In this document: positions 1 through 6,209 of the stretch, one piece after another | How positions within the stretch are numbered: position 1 is the first letter of the stretch | Layout: each line of letters opens with the position of its first letter | DNA from: an uncultured Acetobacter sp. | GTDB taxonomy: Bacteria; Pseudomonadota; Alphaproteobacteria; Acetobacterales; Acetobacteraceae | Direction: 5' to 3' | Assembly (NCBI GenBank): GCA_937900755.1 | Contig: CALCDN010000196.1 | Span: forward strand, 1 to 7,966 | DNA: 7,966 nucleotides | Made by a program: the position numbers and the translations under genes | Notes under the pieces: generated by a model | What the model saw: the letters and a program-made list of their open reading frames with translations, nothing else | The model's database searches: none | What the model was told of the DNA's origin: nothing

Positions 1-702
1 CACTTGTGTATAACAGACAGCCCCCGGGCCTCCCCCCCCCGGGCTCCTGTAGCCAGGGGGGTGGCACCCCGTTCTTTTGCATCCGGGGCTGCCACGCCTG
101 TGTCTTCCACGCCCGACCTTTCCATGTCCGGCGCTGCTGCTTCTGAAAAACACACCTTCAAACCCCATGCCCGGCGCGCACGTCTGGTACGGGCCCATGG
201 TGGGGCGCGGCATGGGGGGGGCAGTGTGGCCCAGCCTGTTTCGGGTGCTGTGGCTGGTGGGCACGGCCCGCGCCATGCGGGGTTGCATGCGGTGGCCATG
301 CTGCTGGGGCCTGCGCGCGCCACGTCCGGGCATGGTGCTGGTGGGCCTGTGGGAGGGGCTGCGGGCGTGCTTGTGGCGGCACACCGGCCACAAGGCCCGC
401 AGGGTGTGGGCCGTGCCCGCACCCCGCCGCGCCACGGCAGCCTTATGGCCAGTGTCTTGCAGTATGCGCCAGCAGGGCCCGCATCCCCGCCCTGTCCGCC
501 GGAATACCTGCGGGCGACCGCCCAGGCCGTGGGTTTTGCCAGTGCCGTGGCCCCTATGCGGGTGGCCCCCACCCCCACGGTGCAGGCGCAGATTACGGTC
601 AACGCCACGGGGGGGACGGCCAGAGCCATTGGCGATGAGCTTGAGCACCGGATGGACACGCTGCGCATGCAGGCGCGGCAGGCCAATATGGGGCAGTTCT
701 AG
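1..702 (+). CDS. Phage tail tape-measure protein, C-terminal part (5' end outside window; possibly frameshifted)
   Basis: The tape measure spans the tail lumen and sets tail length. Only the C-terminal end is here: frame 1 is open from the window edge to the TAG at 700-702, so the true start lies upstream. The last ~85 residues look like a tape-measure tail: a Pro/Ala-rich linker, then QITVNATGG and a charged amphipathic helix with DELEHRMDTLRMQARQ. The first ~60 residues are Pro/Ala/Ser-rich and could be another linker. Between about 185 and 440, however, frame 2 has the better codon bias (nearly all third positions G/C) and encodes a hydrophobic, Trp-rich stretch including GLWEGLRA at 344-367, a pattern seen in tape-measure helices. 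Frame 1 here is Gly/His/Ala-rich and less convincing. Either the gene carries compensating frameshifts, or the read has errors at homopolymers (C9 at 32-40, G8 at 214-221). The position just before baseplate genes fits a tape measure. The assignment rests on C-terminal style and gene order, not on a full domain. Confidence 0.6.
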   Translation, partial: HLCITDSPRASPPRAPVARGVAPRSFASGAATPVSSTPDLSMSGAAASEKHTFKPHARRARLVRAHGGARHGGGSVAQPVSGAVAGGHGPRHAGLHAVAMLLGPARATSGHGAGGPVGGAAGVLVAAHRPQGPQGVGRARTPPRHGSLMASVLQYAPAGPASPPCPPEYLRATAQAVGFASAVAPMRVAPTPTVQAQITVNATGGTARAIGDELEHRMDTLRMQARQANMGQF

Positions 703-749
703 GCTTTTTGTGCGATGTGTGCGGGCGGGGTGTGGCATGGCTATTCAGC

Positions 750-757
750 AGGGGGGA
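750..757 (+). promoter_or_regulatory. Ribosome binding site for the nuclease gene
   Basis: The purine run AGGGGGGA lies about 10 nt before ATG 767 and favours that start over ATG 737 (upstream of the site) and ATG 779 (22 nt from it). No clear -35/-10 promoter pair is visible upstream. Confidence 0.5.
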
Positions 758-766
758 AACTGGTTT

Positions 767-1534
767 ATGGTTTGTCCCATGCGTCTGTTACTGGCTTTTG
801 TTGCATGCTGTCTTGTGGCCGCTCCCGCCCTGGCGGAAGAGGAGCGGTGCAATGCGTTCGGGGTCAACGCCCAGTTGCCGGTGCTGACCAGCACCCGGCT
901 GGAACAGGGGACTGCCCTGCTGTGCAACCGTGGCTACGCAGCCCTTGTGTCCACCGTGTCGCACGGGCCGTTATGGGCGGCGGAGCACCTGCGCGCGGAG
1001 GATCTGGTGGCCGCGGCCAAACTGCCCCGCACCGGCCATTTCTACGCCGATCCCCGCTGGCCCAATGGTTCCGAACTGAGCGATTACAGGCACGCAAAAC
1101 CCTACGACCGGGGGCACATGGCCCCCAGTGGCGACCAGCCAACCCCCCAGGCCCAGGCCCAGACCTATGCCCTGTCCAATATTGTGCCGCAGGCCGCGGT
1201 GCTGAACAAGGGCATATGGGCGCGCATGGAGCGCAGGGTGCGCCTGCTGGCCCGGCGCGAGGGCGAGTTGTATGTGGTGACCGGCCCCACTTTTCACCAG
1301 CGTCCCATTGCAACACAGGGGCATGACCATGTGTATGTGCCCAGTTCGGTCTGGAAGGCGGTTTACGCTCCCAAACGCAACAGGGCTGGGGTGTATGTGT
1401 GCAAGAACCGCCCCGTTCACCCCCATTGCGACCAGGTGAGTGTGCAGACCCTCATCCGCAATGCGGGCGTGGACCCGTTCCCCGCCGTGTCCGACCAGGT
1501 CAAGGCGCAGGCGTGGCGGCTGCCCTCACCCTAG
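767..1534 (+). CDS. Secreted DNA/RNA non-specific endonuclease (Serratia nuclease / NUC family)
   Basis: A 255-residue enzyme predicted to cut single- and double-stranded DNA and RNA using Mg2+. The active-site motif DRGH at residues 114-117 gives the catalytic His117, followed by MAPSGDQ. The metal-site region follows: SNIVPQ with Asn138, then LNKGIWARMER with Asn147 and Glu155. YVVTGPTF follows, as in the family (Endonuclease_NS, PF01223). Residues 1-23 form a Sec signal peptide: Arg6, a Leu/Ala/Val core and cleavage after APALA, so the enzyme should act in the periplasm or outside the cell. Cys28, Cys53 and two Cys in the C-terminal part could form disulfides. I chose ATG 767 because AGGGGGGA lies about 10 nt upstream. 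ATG 737 and ATG 779 are in frame, and 779 would still leave a signal peptide. The same frame is open far upstream into the tape-measure gene, but no homology supports a longer protein. The gene lies 64 nt after the tape-measure stop and is followed by a terminator. It is not a tail component; as phage cargo its role is unknown. Confidence 0.9.
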   Translation: MVCPMRLLLAFVACCLVAAPALAEEERCNAFGVNAQLPVLTSTRLEQGTALLCNRGYAALVSTVSHGPLWAAEHLRAEDLVAAAKLPRTGHFYADPRWPNGSELSDYRHAKPYDRGHMAPSGDQPTPQAQAQTYALSNIVPQAAVLNKGIWARMERRVRLLARREGELYVVTGPTFHQRPIATQGHDHVYVPSSVWKAVYAPKRNRAGVYVCKNRPVHPHCDQVSVQTLIRNAGVDPFPAVSDQVKAQAWRLPSP

Positions 1535-1569
1535 GTTGCGCCCTCTACCCTTGGTGCATGCGCAAGAAC

Positions 1570-1596
1570 AGGCGGTCCTTCGGGCCGCTTTTTTTG
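1570..1596 (+). terminator. Rho-independent terminator after the nuclease gene
   Basis: A 9-bp stem (arms 1570-1578 and 1582-1590, with G-T pairs at two positions) and a 3-nt TTC loop run into seven T at 1589-1595. It begins 35 nt after the nuclease stop codon, so transcription of the nuclease should end here unless an antiterminator acts. It lies inside the tail gene cluster. Confidence 0.85.
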
Positions 1597-1613
1597 TGCG
1601 CCGCTCCAGCTTG

Positions 1614-1628
1614 CGTGTGGGCCACACG
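1614..1628. promoter_or_regulatory. 15-nt inverted repeat in the gap before the Dit-like gene
   Basis: CGTGTGGGCCACACG is a perfect 7-bp dyad around one central base. It lies between the terminator and the start of the next tail gene. Its shape fits an operator or a small hairpin, but no promoter could be recognised beside it, and a dyad of this length can occur by chance in G+C-rich DNA. The role is unknown. Confidence 0.3.
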
Positions 1629-1664
1629 GCCGCGCGGGGCTGCCTCCGACACAGATATTTTTTC

Positions 1665-1674
1665 AAGGATGGAG
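1665..1674 (+). promoter_or_regulatory. Ribosome binding site of the Dit-like gene
   Basis: AAGGATGGAG ends 9 nt before ATG 1684. It decides the start, because the other in-frame ATG at 1669 lies inside this purine run and has no site of its own. Confidence 0.65.
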
Positions 1675-1683
1675 TTCGCCATC

Positions 1684-2397
1684 ATGCCTTTGCTTCCCAT
1701 CAGCCTTCCCTCCGTGTGGGATATTCCCGTGGCGGCCGGGGTGCCTGCCCTGTTGGGGCAGTCGGCCGGGGCGGGGGTTTCGGCCTCGGCCTCCACCATT
1801 GTCGCCTCCATGCTTGACGCCGCCATTTTGGCGCAGGCGGAGCGGCAGTGGGGCATTTTTACATCAGATAACAAGCCGGTCCTTACCTCGGGGCATGTGC
1901 GCGCCCTTGGGGTGCAAAGCCAGTGCCGCATTGCCAGCGCCCCGCTGGAGGACGGGTCCTTCCTCTCCTACAACAAGGTGCGGGTGCCGGGGCTGTATGA
2001 GGTGGAAATGCTGTGCGACGGCTCCAGCATGGAGCTGGGGAGTGCCAGCGCCCTGGGTGACCTGCTGGGCGCGTTTGGCATGCCCGGCCTGTCTGGCGCG
2101 TTGCAGACGCGCGCCCTGTTTGTGGCAGCACTGGACGCGCTGGTGGCCGACCTTGGCCTTTACCACATTGTCATGCCCGAGGCGGTTTACGCCAATGTGA
2201 ATGTAACGGGCTACCGCATCCGGCGCGAGGCCCGGCAGGGAGTGAGCATGCTGCTGGCCGAACTGAGCGTGCAGGAGGTGCGGCTGGGGGCGAGTGCTAC
2301 ACTTGCGGGCACGGCCTGTCCACAGGGGCAGGCCGTGCGCAATGGCGGGTATGTGCAGGCCCTTGCCACCAACCTTGATGGCGCGGGGTACCAGTAA
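1684..2397 (+). CDS. Dit-like distal tail / baseplate protein
   Basis: A 237-residue structural protein expected to link the end of the tail tube to the baseplate hub. The first ~50 residues are hydrophobic and Ala/Gly/Ser-rich. From residue 56 comes a pattern I recall from Dit-like tail proteins of proteobacterial prophages: WGIF, a short turn, PVLTSGHV, then a strand, DGSFLSYNKVRVP around residues 90-102, and a strand-rich core. Near residues 140-180 come LFVAALDALVADLGLYHIV, MPEAVYANVNVTGY and RIRREARQGVSMLLAEL, which match the later part of that family. The N-terminal hydrophobic stretch is longer than a simple tail-tube adaptor needs, and no signal-peptide cleavage site is clear. Start ATG 1684 was chosen for its ribosome binding site. 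The stop TAA shares one base with the start of the next gene, so the two are probably translationally coupled. Position after the tape measure and before the plug and hub genes fits. Confidence 0.75.
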   Translation: MPLLPISLPSVWDIPVAAGVPALLGQSAGAGVSASASTIVASMLDAAILAQAERQWGIFTSDNKPVLTSGHVRALGVQSQCRIASAPLEDGSFLSYNKVRVPGLYEVEMLCDGSSMELGSASALGDLLGAFGMPGLSGALQTRALFVAALDALVADLGLYHIVMPEAVYANVNVTGYRIRREARQGVSMLLAELSVQEVRLGASATLAGTACPQGQAVRNGGYVQALATNLDGAGYQ

Positions 2398-2699
2398 TGG
2401 CGGTTGTTATTCCTCTGGCCGCCGTGGCGTACCAGAGCCTGCGTGTGCCGCTTGCGGGCCATGCGGTCAGGCTGGACCTGCAACAGCGCGCCACCGGCCT
2501 GTATGCCGCCGTATGGGTGGATGACGTGCCGGTTCTGGCGGGCGCGCTGTGCCAGGACCGCACATGGCTTGTGCGCCAAAGTGCGAGCACCCTGCCCGGA
2601 GACATGGGCTTTGCCGATACGCAAGGCACGCAGGACCCCGATTACACCGGGCTGGGCAGCCGGTTCGTGCTTGTTTACGTGCAGGACAGCGAAGGGTGA
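2397..2699 (+). CDS. Phage baseplate plug protein (Pam3 gp18-like, DUF6983-type)
   Basis: A 100-residue single-domain protein that in related phages sits at the centre of the baseplate and closes the tail tube. The whole sequence follows the family pattern as I recall it: VIPLAAVAYQSLRVPLAG at the start, the strands LDLQQRATGLYAAVWVDDVPV, a CQDRTWLVR stretch at residues 52-60, then GDMGFADTQG at 68-77 and DPDYTGLGSRF at 80-90, closing with VLVYV. The start ATG overlaps the preceding stop as TAATG. There is no clear ribosome binding site of its own, so coupling to the Dit-like gene is likely. The stop is followed by an unusual 165-nt gap before the hub gene. Length and sequence are normal for the family. 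The exact family name is from memory. Confidence 0.82.
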   Translation: MAVVIPLAAVAYQSLRVPLAGHAVRLDLQQRATGLYAAVWVDDVPVLAGALCQDRTWLVRQSASTLPGDMGFADTQGTQDPDYTGLGSRFVLVYVQDSEG

Positions 2700-2864
2700 G
2701 CCTGCGCACGGCGGTGGTGTGAGGTGGCGGTGTGGCGTGGGCGTCATCGGGAAAGGCGTACGAATGAGAGTGCGGGTAAGCGTACGGATAAGCGCACGAA
2801 TGGGTGCATGGAGTGGGTGTGCAACGGCGTGCGGCATGGTGCGTAAAACGGGGGGCAGAGTACA
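2700..2864. other. Gap between plug and hub genes, no gene seen
   Basis: A 165-nt stretch between genes that otherwise lie close together. All three + frames are interrupted or give only Arg/Gly-rich shadow peptides. It is very G-rich on the + strand and holds the degenerate 12-nt tandem repeat described separately. I see neither a convincing promoter nor a terminator hairpin. It may be the remains of a deleted or decayed small gene, or an expanded repeat. Confidence 0.55.
2756..2803 (+). repeat. Degenerate 12-nt tandem repeat, four units
   Basis: Four back-to-back units line up at a 12-nt period: GCGTACGAATGA (2756), GAGTGCGGGTAA (2768), GCGTACGGATAA (2780) and GCGCACGAATGG (2792). Units 1, 3 and 4 agree closely and unit 2 is diverged. 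Weaker copies may continue to about 2827. The repeat is non-coding as far as I can see. Confidence 0.6.
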
Positions 2865-2906
2865 GTGCAGACGACAGTGTCGAACGGGGCGCAGAATACG
2901 GCGCAG
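2848..2906 (+). repeat. Imperfect direct repeat, 36-nt offset, across the hub start
   Basis: The 23 nt at 2848-2870 and at 2884-2906 match at 19 positions (pattern ACGGGG.GCAGA.TAC.G.GCAG). The offset of 36 is three times the 12-nt period of the repeat just upstream. The first copy covers the GTG start of the hub gene at 2865 and the second lies in its first codons, so local duplication may have reshaped this start. Confidence 0.5.
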
Positions 2907-3932
2907 GCAGATGCAGGGCCAGCCTGCCTGGCCAACCGGCAGGTGGATGTGGTGTTCACCATGGCGCAGGACGGGTTTGGCCCCGCCGGGGCGGACACAA
3001 TAACCCTGAGTGGCTACCGCCTGCGTTGCCAGATTGTCAGCACCGGGTTGGAGAGCGGCATGGCCTGCGCCTTGCGGATGGAAGGGCTGGCCCAGCCACT
3101 GCTCAACCGTCTTTCGCTCATGCAGGCGGGCATGGTGGCGCAAACACGCAATACGGTTACCATTCTGGCGGGAAATGGCGCGGGGCAGGGTGTGAACACC
3201 AGGTCCGTTGTGTTTTCAGGCGGTGTGGTCGAGGCTTTTGTGGACTACGCCAACAGCCCGGACGTGGCGTTTGAGCTGCGCGCGCTGTCTGGCGCATTGC
3301 CCGCGGCCATGCCGGTTGCTCCCACATCGTTCGGGGGGGATGTGGCGGTGGCCACGGTCATGCAGGTGCTGGCCGCCAAGGCGGGGCTGGAGTTCGCCAA
3401 TTATGGCGTGCAGACCCTGCTGCGCGGTGGGGTGTATTACAAGGGCTCCGTGGCCGAGCAGGTGGATGCCTGCGCGCGGGCGGCCCGGATTTCCTACCAG
3501 ATCGGGGTTGGGGTGCTGGCCATATGGCCCGCGGGCATGGTGGCGCAGGCGGACGGGCTGGCGCATGATGTTTCGGTCGCCACGGGGCTGGTGGGCTACC
3601 CCAGCTACAGCCAGTATGGGGTGTCCTTCCTGAGTGTGTTCAACCCCGCCATCCGCTTCCGCGATACGGTGCGGGTGCAAACGGGCACGCCAGCGCAGGG
3701 TGCTTCGGGCGGGTCGGCTGCCACGGCCCGGACCACGGCTCCCCAGGCCACGGCCAGCCAGGGGGGAGGCGCACAATCCCCCACGCAGACGGTCGCCGCA
3801 CTCCCCGCCAGTGGGGTGTGGGTTGTGCAGAACGTGCGCCACGACCTGCAAACCGAACAGCCCGATGGGCCATGGTTCACAACAGTGGAGGCGGCAAGGC
3901 CAGACTTTGCCGGACAGGCTTTTGCAAGATAA
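2865..3932 (+). CDS. Phage baseplate hub protein
   Basis: A 355-residue hub subunit expected to form the ring that carries the spike and joins tube to baseplate. Features match hub proteins of small contractile phages as I recall them: ADAGPACLANRQVDVVF near residues 15-31, TITLSGYRLRCQIVSTG, an ACALRMEGLAQPLLNRLS helix-strand unit around 66-83, a FSGGVVEAFVDYANSPDVAFEL strand pair, then a LysM-like middle domain (GSVAEQVDACARAARISYQI). Residues ~273-316 are a low-complexity Gly/Ala/Ser/Thr/Gln linker, followed by a closing strand GVWVVQNVRHDL and PDGPWFTTVEA. The start is GTG 2865: an in-frame TAA at 2844 leaves little room upstream, and the only nearby purine tract is the GGGGGGCAGAG at 2850-2860. 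GTG 2877 is an alternative. The gene overlaps the 5' end of the spike gene. The 165-nt gap before it is unusual for this operon. Confidence 0.8.
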   Translation: MQTTVSNGAQNTAQADAGPACLANRQVDVVFTMAQDGFGPAGADTITLSGYRLRCQIVSTGLESGMACALRMEGLAQPLLNRLSLMQAGMVAQTRNTVTILAGNGAGQGVNTRSVVFSGGVVEAFVDYANSPDVAFELRALSGALPAAMPVAPTSFGGDVAVATVMQVLAAKAGLEFANYGVQTLLRGGVYYKGSVAEQVDACARAARISYQIGVGVLAIWPAGMVAQADGLAHDVSVATGLVGYPSYSQYGVSFLSVFNPAIRFRDTVRVQTGTPAQGASGGSAATARTTAPQATASQGGGAQSPTQTVAALPASGVWVVQNVRHDLQTEQPDGPWFTTVEAARPDFAGQAFAR

Positions 3933-4563
3933 ACTGCTGGGCTCCCTGCGGGCCGAGGACGGGGCAAGTGCGTTTAACGCCACCAATGCGGCCATTCGCC
4001 GGGTGCTGGCCATGCTGGGGGCCACGGCCCTTGTGCAGGTGCGCGCGGTGCGTGGCGTGGGGCTGGAGCCTGTGGGCATGGTGGATGTACAACCCATGGT
4101 GCACCAGCAAGATGGCGCGGGCCGCACCACGCCGCACGGCATTATTTACAATGTGCCCTACCTGCGCCTGCAAGGGGGGCGGCGCGCGCTAATCTGCGAC
4201 CCGGCGGTGGGGGATGTCGGGGCCATTATTGTGTGCGGGCGTGACATTGCCAGCGTAAAGGCCACGGGCCAGCCATCGGCCCCCGGTTCCTACCGCCAGC
4301 ATGATTACGCGGATTCCCTGTATATTGGCGGGTTTTTGAACGCCGCTCCCCAGGAATACGCAGGCTGGGTGGGGGAGGATTTTGTGCTCACCACCACCGG
4401 GCGTTTTGTGGTCAACGCCAGCCAGTGCCAGATCAACTGCGCCGTGCAGGTGCAAGGCGGGGTGAGTGCGGGGGGCGATGTGCGTGCGGGCCAGATCAGC
4501 CTGCAAGGCCACACCCATGCGGGCGTGCAGCCCGGGTCGGGCACAACAGGTGCTCCGCAATAG
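3907..4563 (+). CDS. Gp138-like membrane-puncturing spike / baseplate spike protein
   Basis: A 218-residue protein expected to trimerise as the needle that pierces the outer membrane. The N-terminal part (RLLQDKLLGSLRAEDGASAFNATNAAIRRVLA) and the OB-fold-like domain with GRTTPHGIIYNVPYLRLQGG from residue 72, then ALICDPAVGDVGAIIVCGRDIASVK, match Gp138-type spikes; DSLYIGGFLNAAPQEY at 136-151 follows. The C-terminal third is a short beta-rich shaft ending in GHTHAG, with His202 and His204. An HxH motif at the tip binds iron in other phage spikes. The shaft is short beside relatives that carry long beta-helices. Start choice: TTG 3907 has AAGG 7 nt upstream and gives an N-terminus of the usual kind. 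ATG 3865 in the same frame would add 14 residues and lengthen the overlap. With TTG the gene overlaps the hub gene by 26 nt. A terminator follows the stop. Family assignment is good; the start is less sure. Confidence 0.78.
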   Translation: MPDRLLQDKLLGSLRAEDGASAFNATNAAIRRVLAMLGATALVQVRAVRGVGLEPVGMVDVQPMVHQQDGAGRTTPHGIIYNVPYLRLQGGRRALICDPAVGDVGAIIVCGRDIASVKATGQPSAPGSYRQHDYADSLYIGGFLNAAPQEYAGWVGEDFVLTTTGRFVVNASQCQINCAVQVQGGVSAGGDVRAGQISLQGHTHAGVQPGSGTTGAPQ

Positions 4564-4602
4564 GCGGAAACAAAGAGAACAGAACAGAAATTTTTCCATG
4601 AC

Positions 4603-4629
4603 AAACCGCCCCGTTGGGCGGTTTTTTTG
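4603..4629 (+). terminator. Rho-independent terminator after the spike gene
   Basis: A perfect 9-bp stem (arms 4603-4611 and 4616-4624) with a CGTT loop leads into seven T at 4622-4628. It lies 39 nt after the spike stop and 13 nt before the next start, so it divides the baseplate genes into two blocks. The facing run of A in the left arm also makes it a possible bidirectional terminator. Confidence 0.88.
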
Positions 4630-4642
4630 TTGTTGAGGTGCC

Positions 4643-4996
4643 ATGAATACCCTGCTGCTTGACCGCACGACATGGGACATCCTGCCCGATGCCAGCGGCA
4701 ACATGGCCGTGGCGTCAGGCTCGTACGCCATATGCCAGAATGTTGCTTCCGCCATAAGGGTTTTTTCGGGTGAGTGTTACTACAACACCGCATCCGGCCT
4801 GCCGTACCGCCAGCATATTCTGGCCCATGCGCAGGCGGCCTCTGTTTTTCGCATGCAGGTGGCGCAGGCGGCCGGTGGTGTGGCCGGTGTTGCCGCCGCC
4901 CAGTGTGTGTTGACCGGGATTTCCGCAAACCGCCAGTTGTCTGGCTATGTTCTTGTATCCACCACGTTGGGAGATGTGCACAATGTCGGGTTCTAA
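4643..4996 (+). CDS. Baseplate wedge protein, gp25/gp46-like
   Basis: A 117-residue wedge protein expected to nucleate the contractile sheath on the baseplate, as T4 gp25 does. The N-terminal LLLDRTTWDILPDASGNMAVA (about residues 4-24) and the central CQNVASAIRVFSGECYYNTASG ending in LPY (31-55) match the small family that precedes baseplate J genes in many prophages, and a YRQHIL helix follows. The C-terminal half predicts a beta-sandwich (GVAAAQCVLTGISANRQLSG, YVLVSTTLGDVHNVGF). The usual gp25 core contains a conserved Glu-Pro-Arg motif that I do not see here, as in other Mu gp46-type members, so the broad name is safer than gp25 proper. GAGG lies 4 nt before ATG 4643. This is the first gene after a terminator, and no promoter is evident in the short space between. 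Its end overlaps the baseplate J gene by 14 nt. Confidence 0.78.
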   Translation: MNTLLLDRTTWDILPDASGNMAVASGSYAICQNVASAIRVFSGECYYNTASGLPYRQHILAHAQAASVFRMQVAQAAGGVAGVAAAQCVLTGISANRQLSGYVLVSTTLGDVHNVGF

Positions 4997-6209
4997 CACC
5001 GTGGGGACTACGTCCGTGCCCGCCCCCACCATGACCGATGCAGGCTTTGTAGCCCCGGCGGAGAGCGATATTCTGGCCGGTGTTCTGGCGGACATGAACG
5101 CAGCCTTTGGCAATGTGCTCAATACCGACCTGTCCACCCCGCAGGGCCAGCTTGCCATGTCGCTCACCGCCATTGTGGGCGATGCGTATGACCAGATGCT
5201 GGCCCTGTTCAATGGCGTGGACCCCGAGCGCGCCTGGGGCCGTATGCAGGACGCCATTGGCAACCTGTATTTTATCACCCGCAAGCCCGCGACCGCCACG
5301 GTGGTCACCTGCCAGTGCGTGGGGGCGGCGGGCACTGTTGTGCCCCAGGGCACGCTGGTGCAGGACGGAAGTGCGAACACCTACGCAGCCGATGGCTCCA
5401 TAACACTGGACGCCACGGGGGCTGGGGAGGGGACTTTTTCCTGCACGCTCACGGGGGCGGTGGAGTGCCCGCCGCGCAGTATTGGCGTGTACCAGTCGGT
5501 TGTGGGGCTGACCAGCGTGACCCACGCCGCAGCGGGTGTAACCGGTGTGGCGGTGGAGGGGCGGCAGGCGTTTGAATTGCGCCGCCAGCAGACTGTAGCG
5601 CACAACGCCATGGGTCCGCTGGATGCGCTTGCGGGGGAGGTTTTGTCCGTCCCCGGCGTGAGCGATGTGTACGTCACTGAGAACAGTGCTGCCGAGCCTG
5701 TTACCACAGGCGGGGTAACCCTGCCCCCGCACAGCCTGTATGTGTGCGTCAATGGGGGGGTGGATGCGGATGTAGCCCTTGCCATCGTGCGTAAAAAACC
5801 CCCCGGCTGCGCAAGTGTGGGCACAAGCACCGTGGTGGTGGTGGACCCCAACGCGGCCTATGCAAAACAGCCCGAATACACCGTGCAGTTTACGCGCGCG
5901 CAGCCAGTGCCGGTGTACGTGGCGGTCGTGCTTTCCGCAGGGGTGGACGTGCCCTCCACGGCCATGGGGGATGTGCAGGCCGCCATTGTGGCGGGGTTTG
6001 CGGGGGCAACCGGTGCGCAGCGCGTGCCCATTGGCGGCACCGTGTACGCCAGCAGTTTTTACACCAGTGTGGGTGCTGTGGGAACTTGGGTTAAAATTGT
6101 TGGTGTTACCGTGGGTTTTTCGGCACAGCCAACAGGCTCCACTGTGCAGTTGAACAGTGACCAGATCCCCGTTGTCTCCACGGCCACAATCAGCGTGCAG
6201 GTGGTCTGA
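4983..6209 (+). CDS. Baseplate J-like protein (gp47-like wedge)
   Basis: A 408-residue baseplate wedge protein, the homologue of P2 gpJ / Mu gp47, which forms the inner ring joined to the gp25-like protein. Typical features in order: an N-terminal helical part with ILAGVLADMNAAFGNVL and STPQGQLAMSLTAIVGDAY around residues 30-70; the FITRKPATATVVT strand and the family hallmark VVPQGTLV at about 119-126; a middle beta domain; GRQAFELRRQQTVAHNAMGPLDALAGEV near 192-220, then VPGVSDVYVTEN; a Pro-rich GGVTLPPHSLYV; and a C-terminal domain that ends in strands. The start ATG 4983 has GGGAG at 4969-4973, nine nt away; the frame is open for 12 codons upstream but that extension has no site. It overlaps the preceding gene by 14 nt. 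The stop shares one base with the next start (TGATG), so translation is probably coupled. Length is normal for the family. Confidence 0.88.
   Translation: MSGSNTVGTTSVPAPTMTDAGFVAPAESDILAGVLADMNAAFGNVLNTDLSTPQGQLAMSLTAIVGDAYDQMLALFNGVDPERAWGRMQDAIGNLYFITRKPATATVVTCQCVGAAGTVVPQGTLVQDGSANTYAADGSITLDATGAGEGTFSCTLTGAVECPPRSIGVYQSVVGLTSVTHAAAGVTGVAVEGRQAFELRRQQTVAHNAMGPLDALAGEVLSVPGVSDVYVTENSAAEPVTTGGVTLPPHSLYVCVNGGVDADVALAIVRKKPPGCASVGTSTVVVVDPNAAYAKQPEYTVQFTRAQPVPVYVAVVLSAGVDVPSTAMGDVQAAIVAGFAGATGAQRVPIGGTVYASSFYTSVGAVGTWVKIVGVTVGFSAQPTGSTVQLNSDQIPVVSTATISVQVV

Noticed and set aside
77..766. Long N-terminal extension of the nuclease (frame open from 77)
   Set aside because: The nuclease has a clear signal peptide and ribosome binding site at 767. 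The upstream frame is simply open, and part of it is better explained by the tape-measure frame conflict.
600..766. Possible promoter for the nuclease
   Set aside because: TTGAGC at 641 and TTGTGC at 708 have no acceptable -10 at the right distance, so I do not call one.
1669..1683. ATG 1669 as start of the Dit-like protein
   Set aside because: It lies within the purine run that serves ATG 1684 and has no binding site of its own.
2211..3143. 310-codon open frame on the - strand across the repeat gap
   Set aside because: It is a shadow of the Dit, plug and hub genes. The ordered RTL-type repeat in its product comes from the 12-nt DNA repeat.
4305..5732. 475-codon open frame on the - strand
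   Set aside because: It lies opposite the spike, wedge and baseplate J genes, has a Arg/His/Gly-rich composition typical of antisense shadows in G+C-rich DNA, and matches no family I know.
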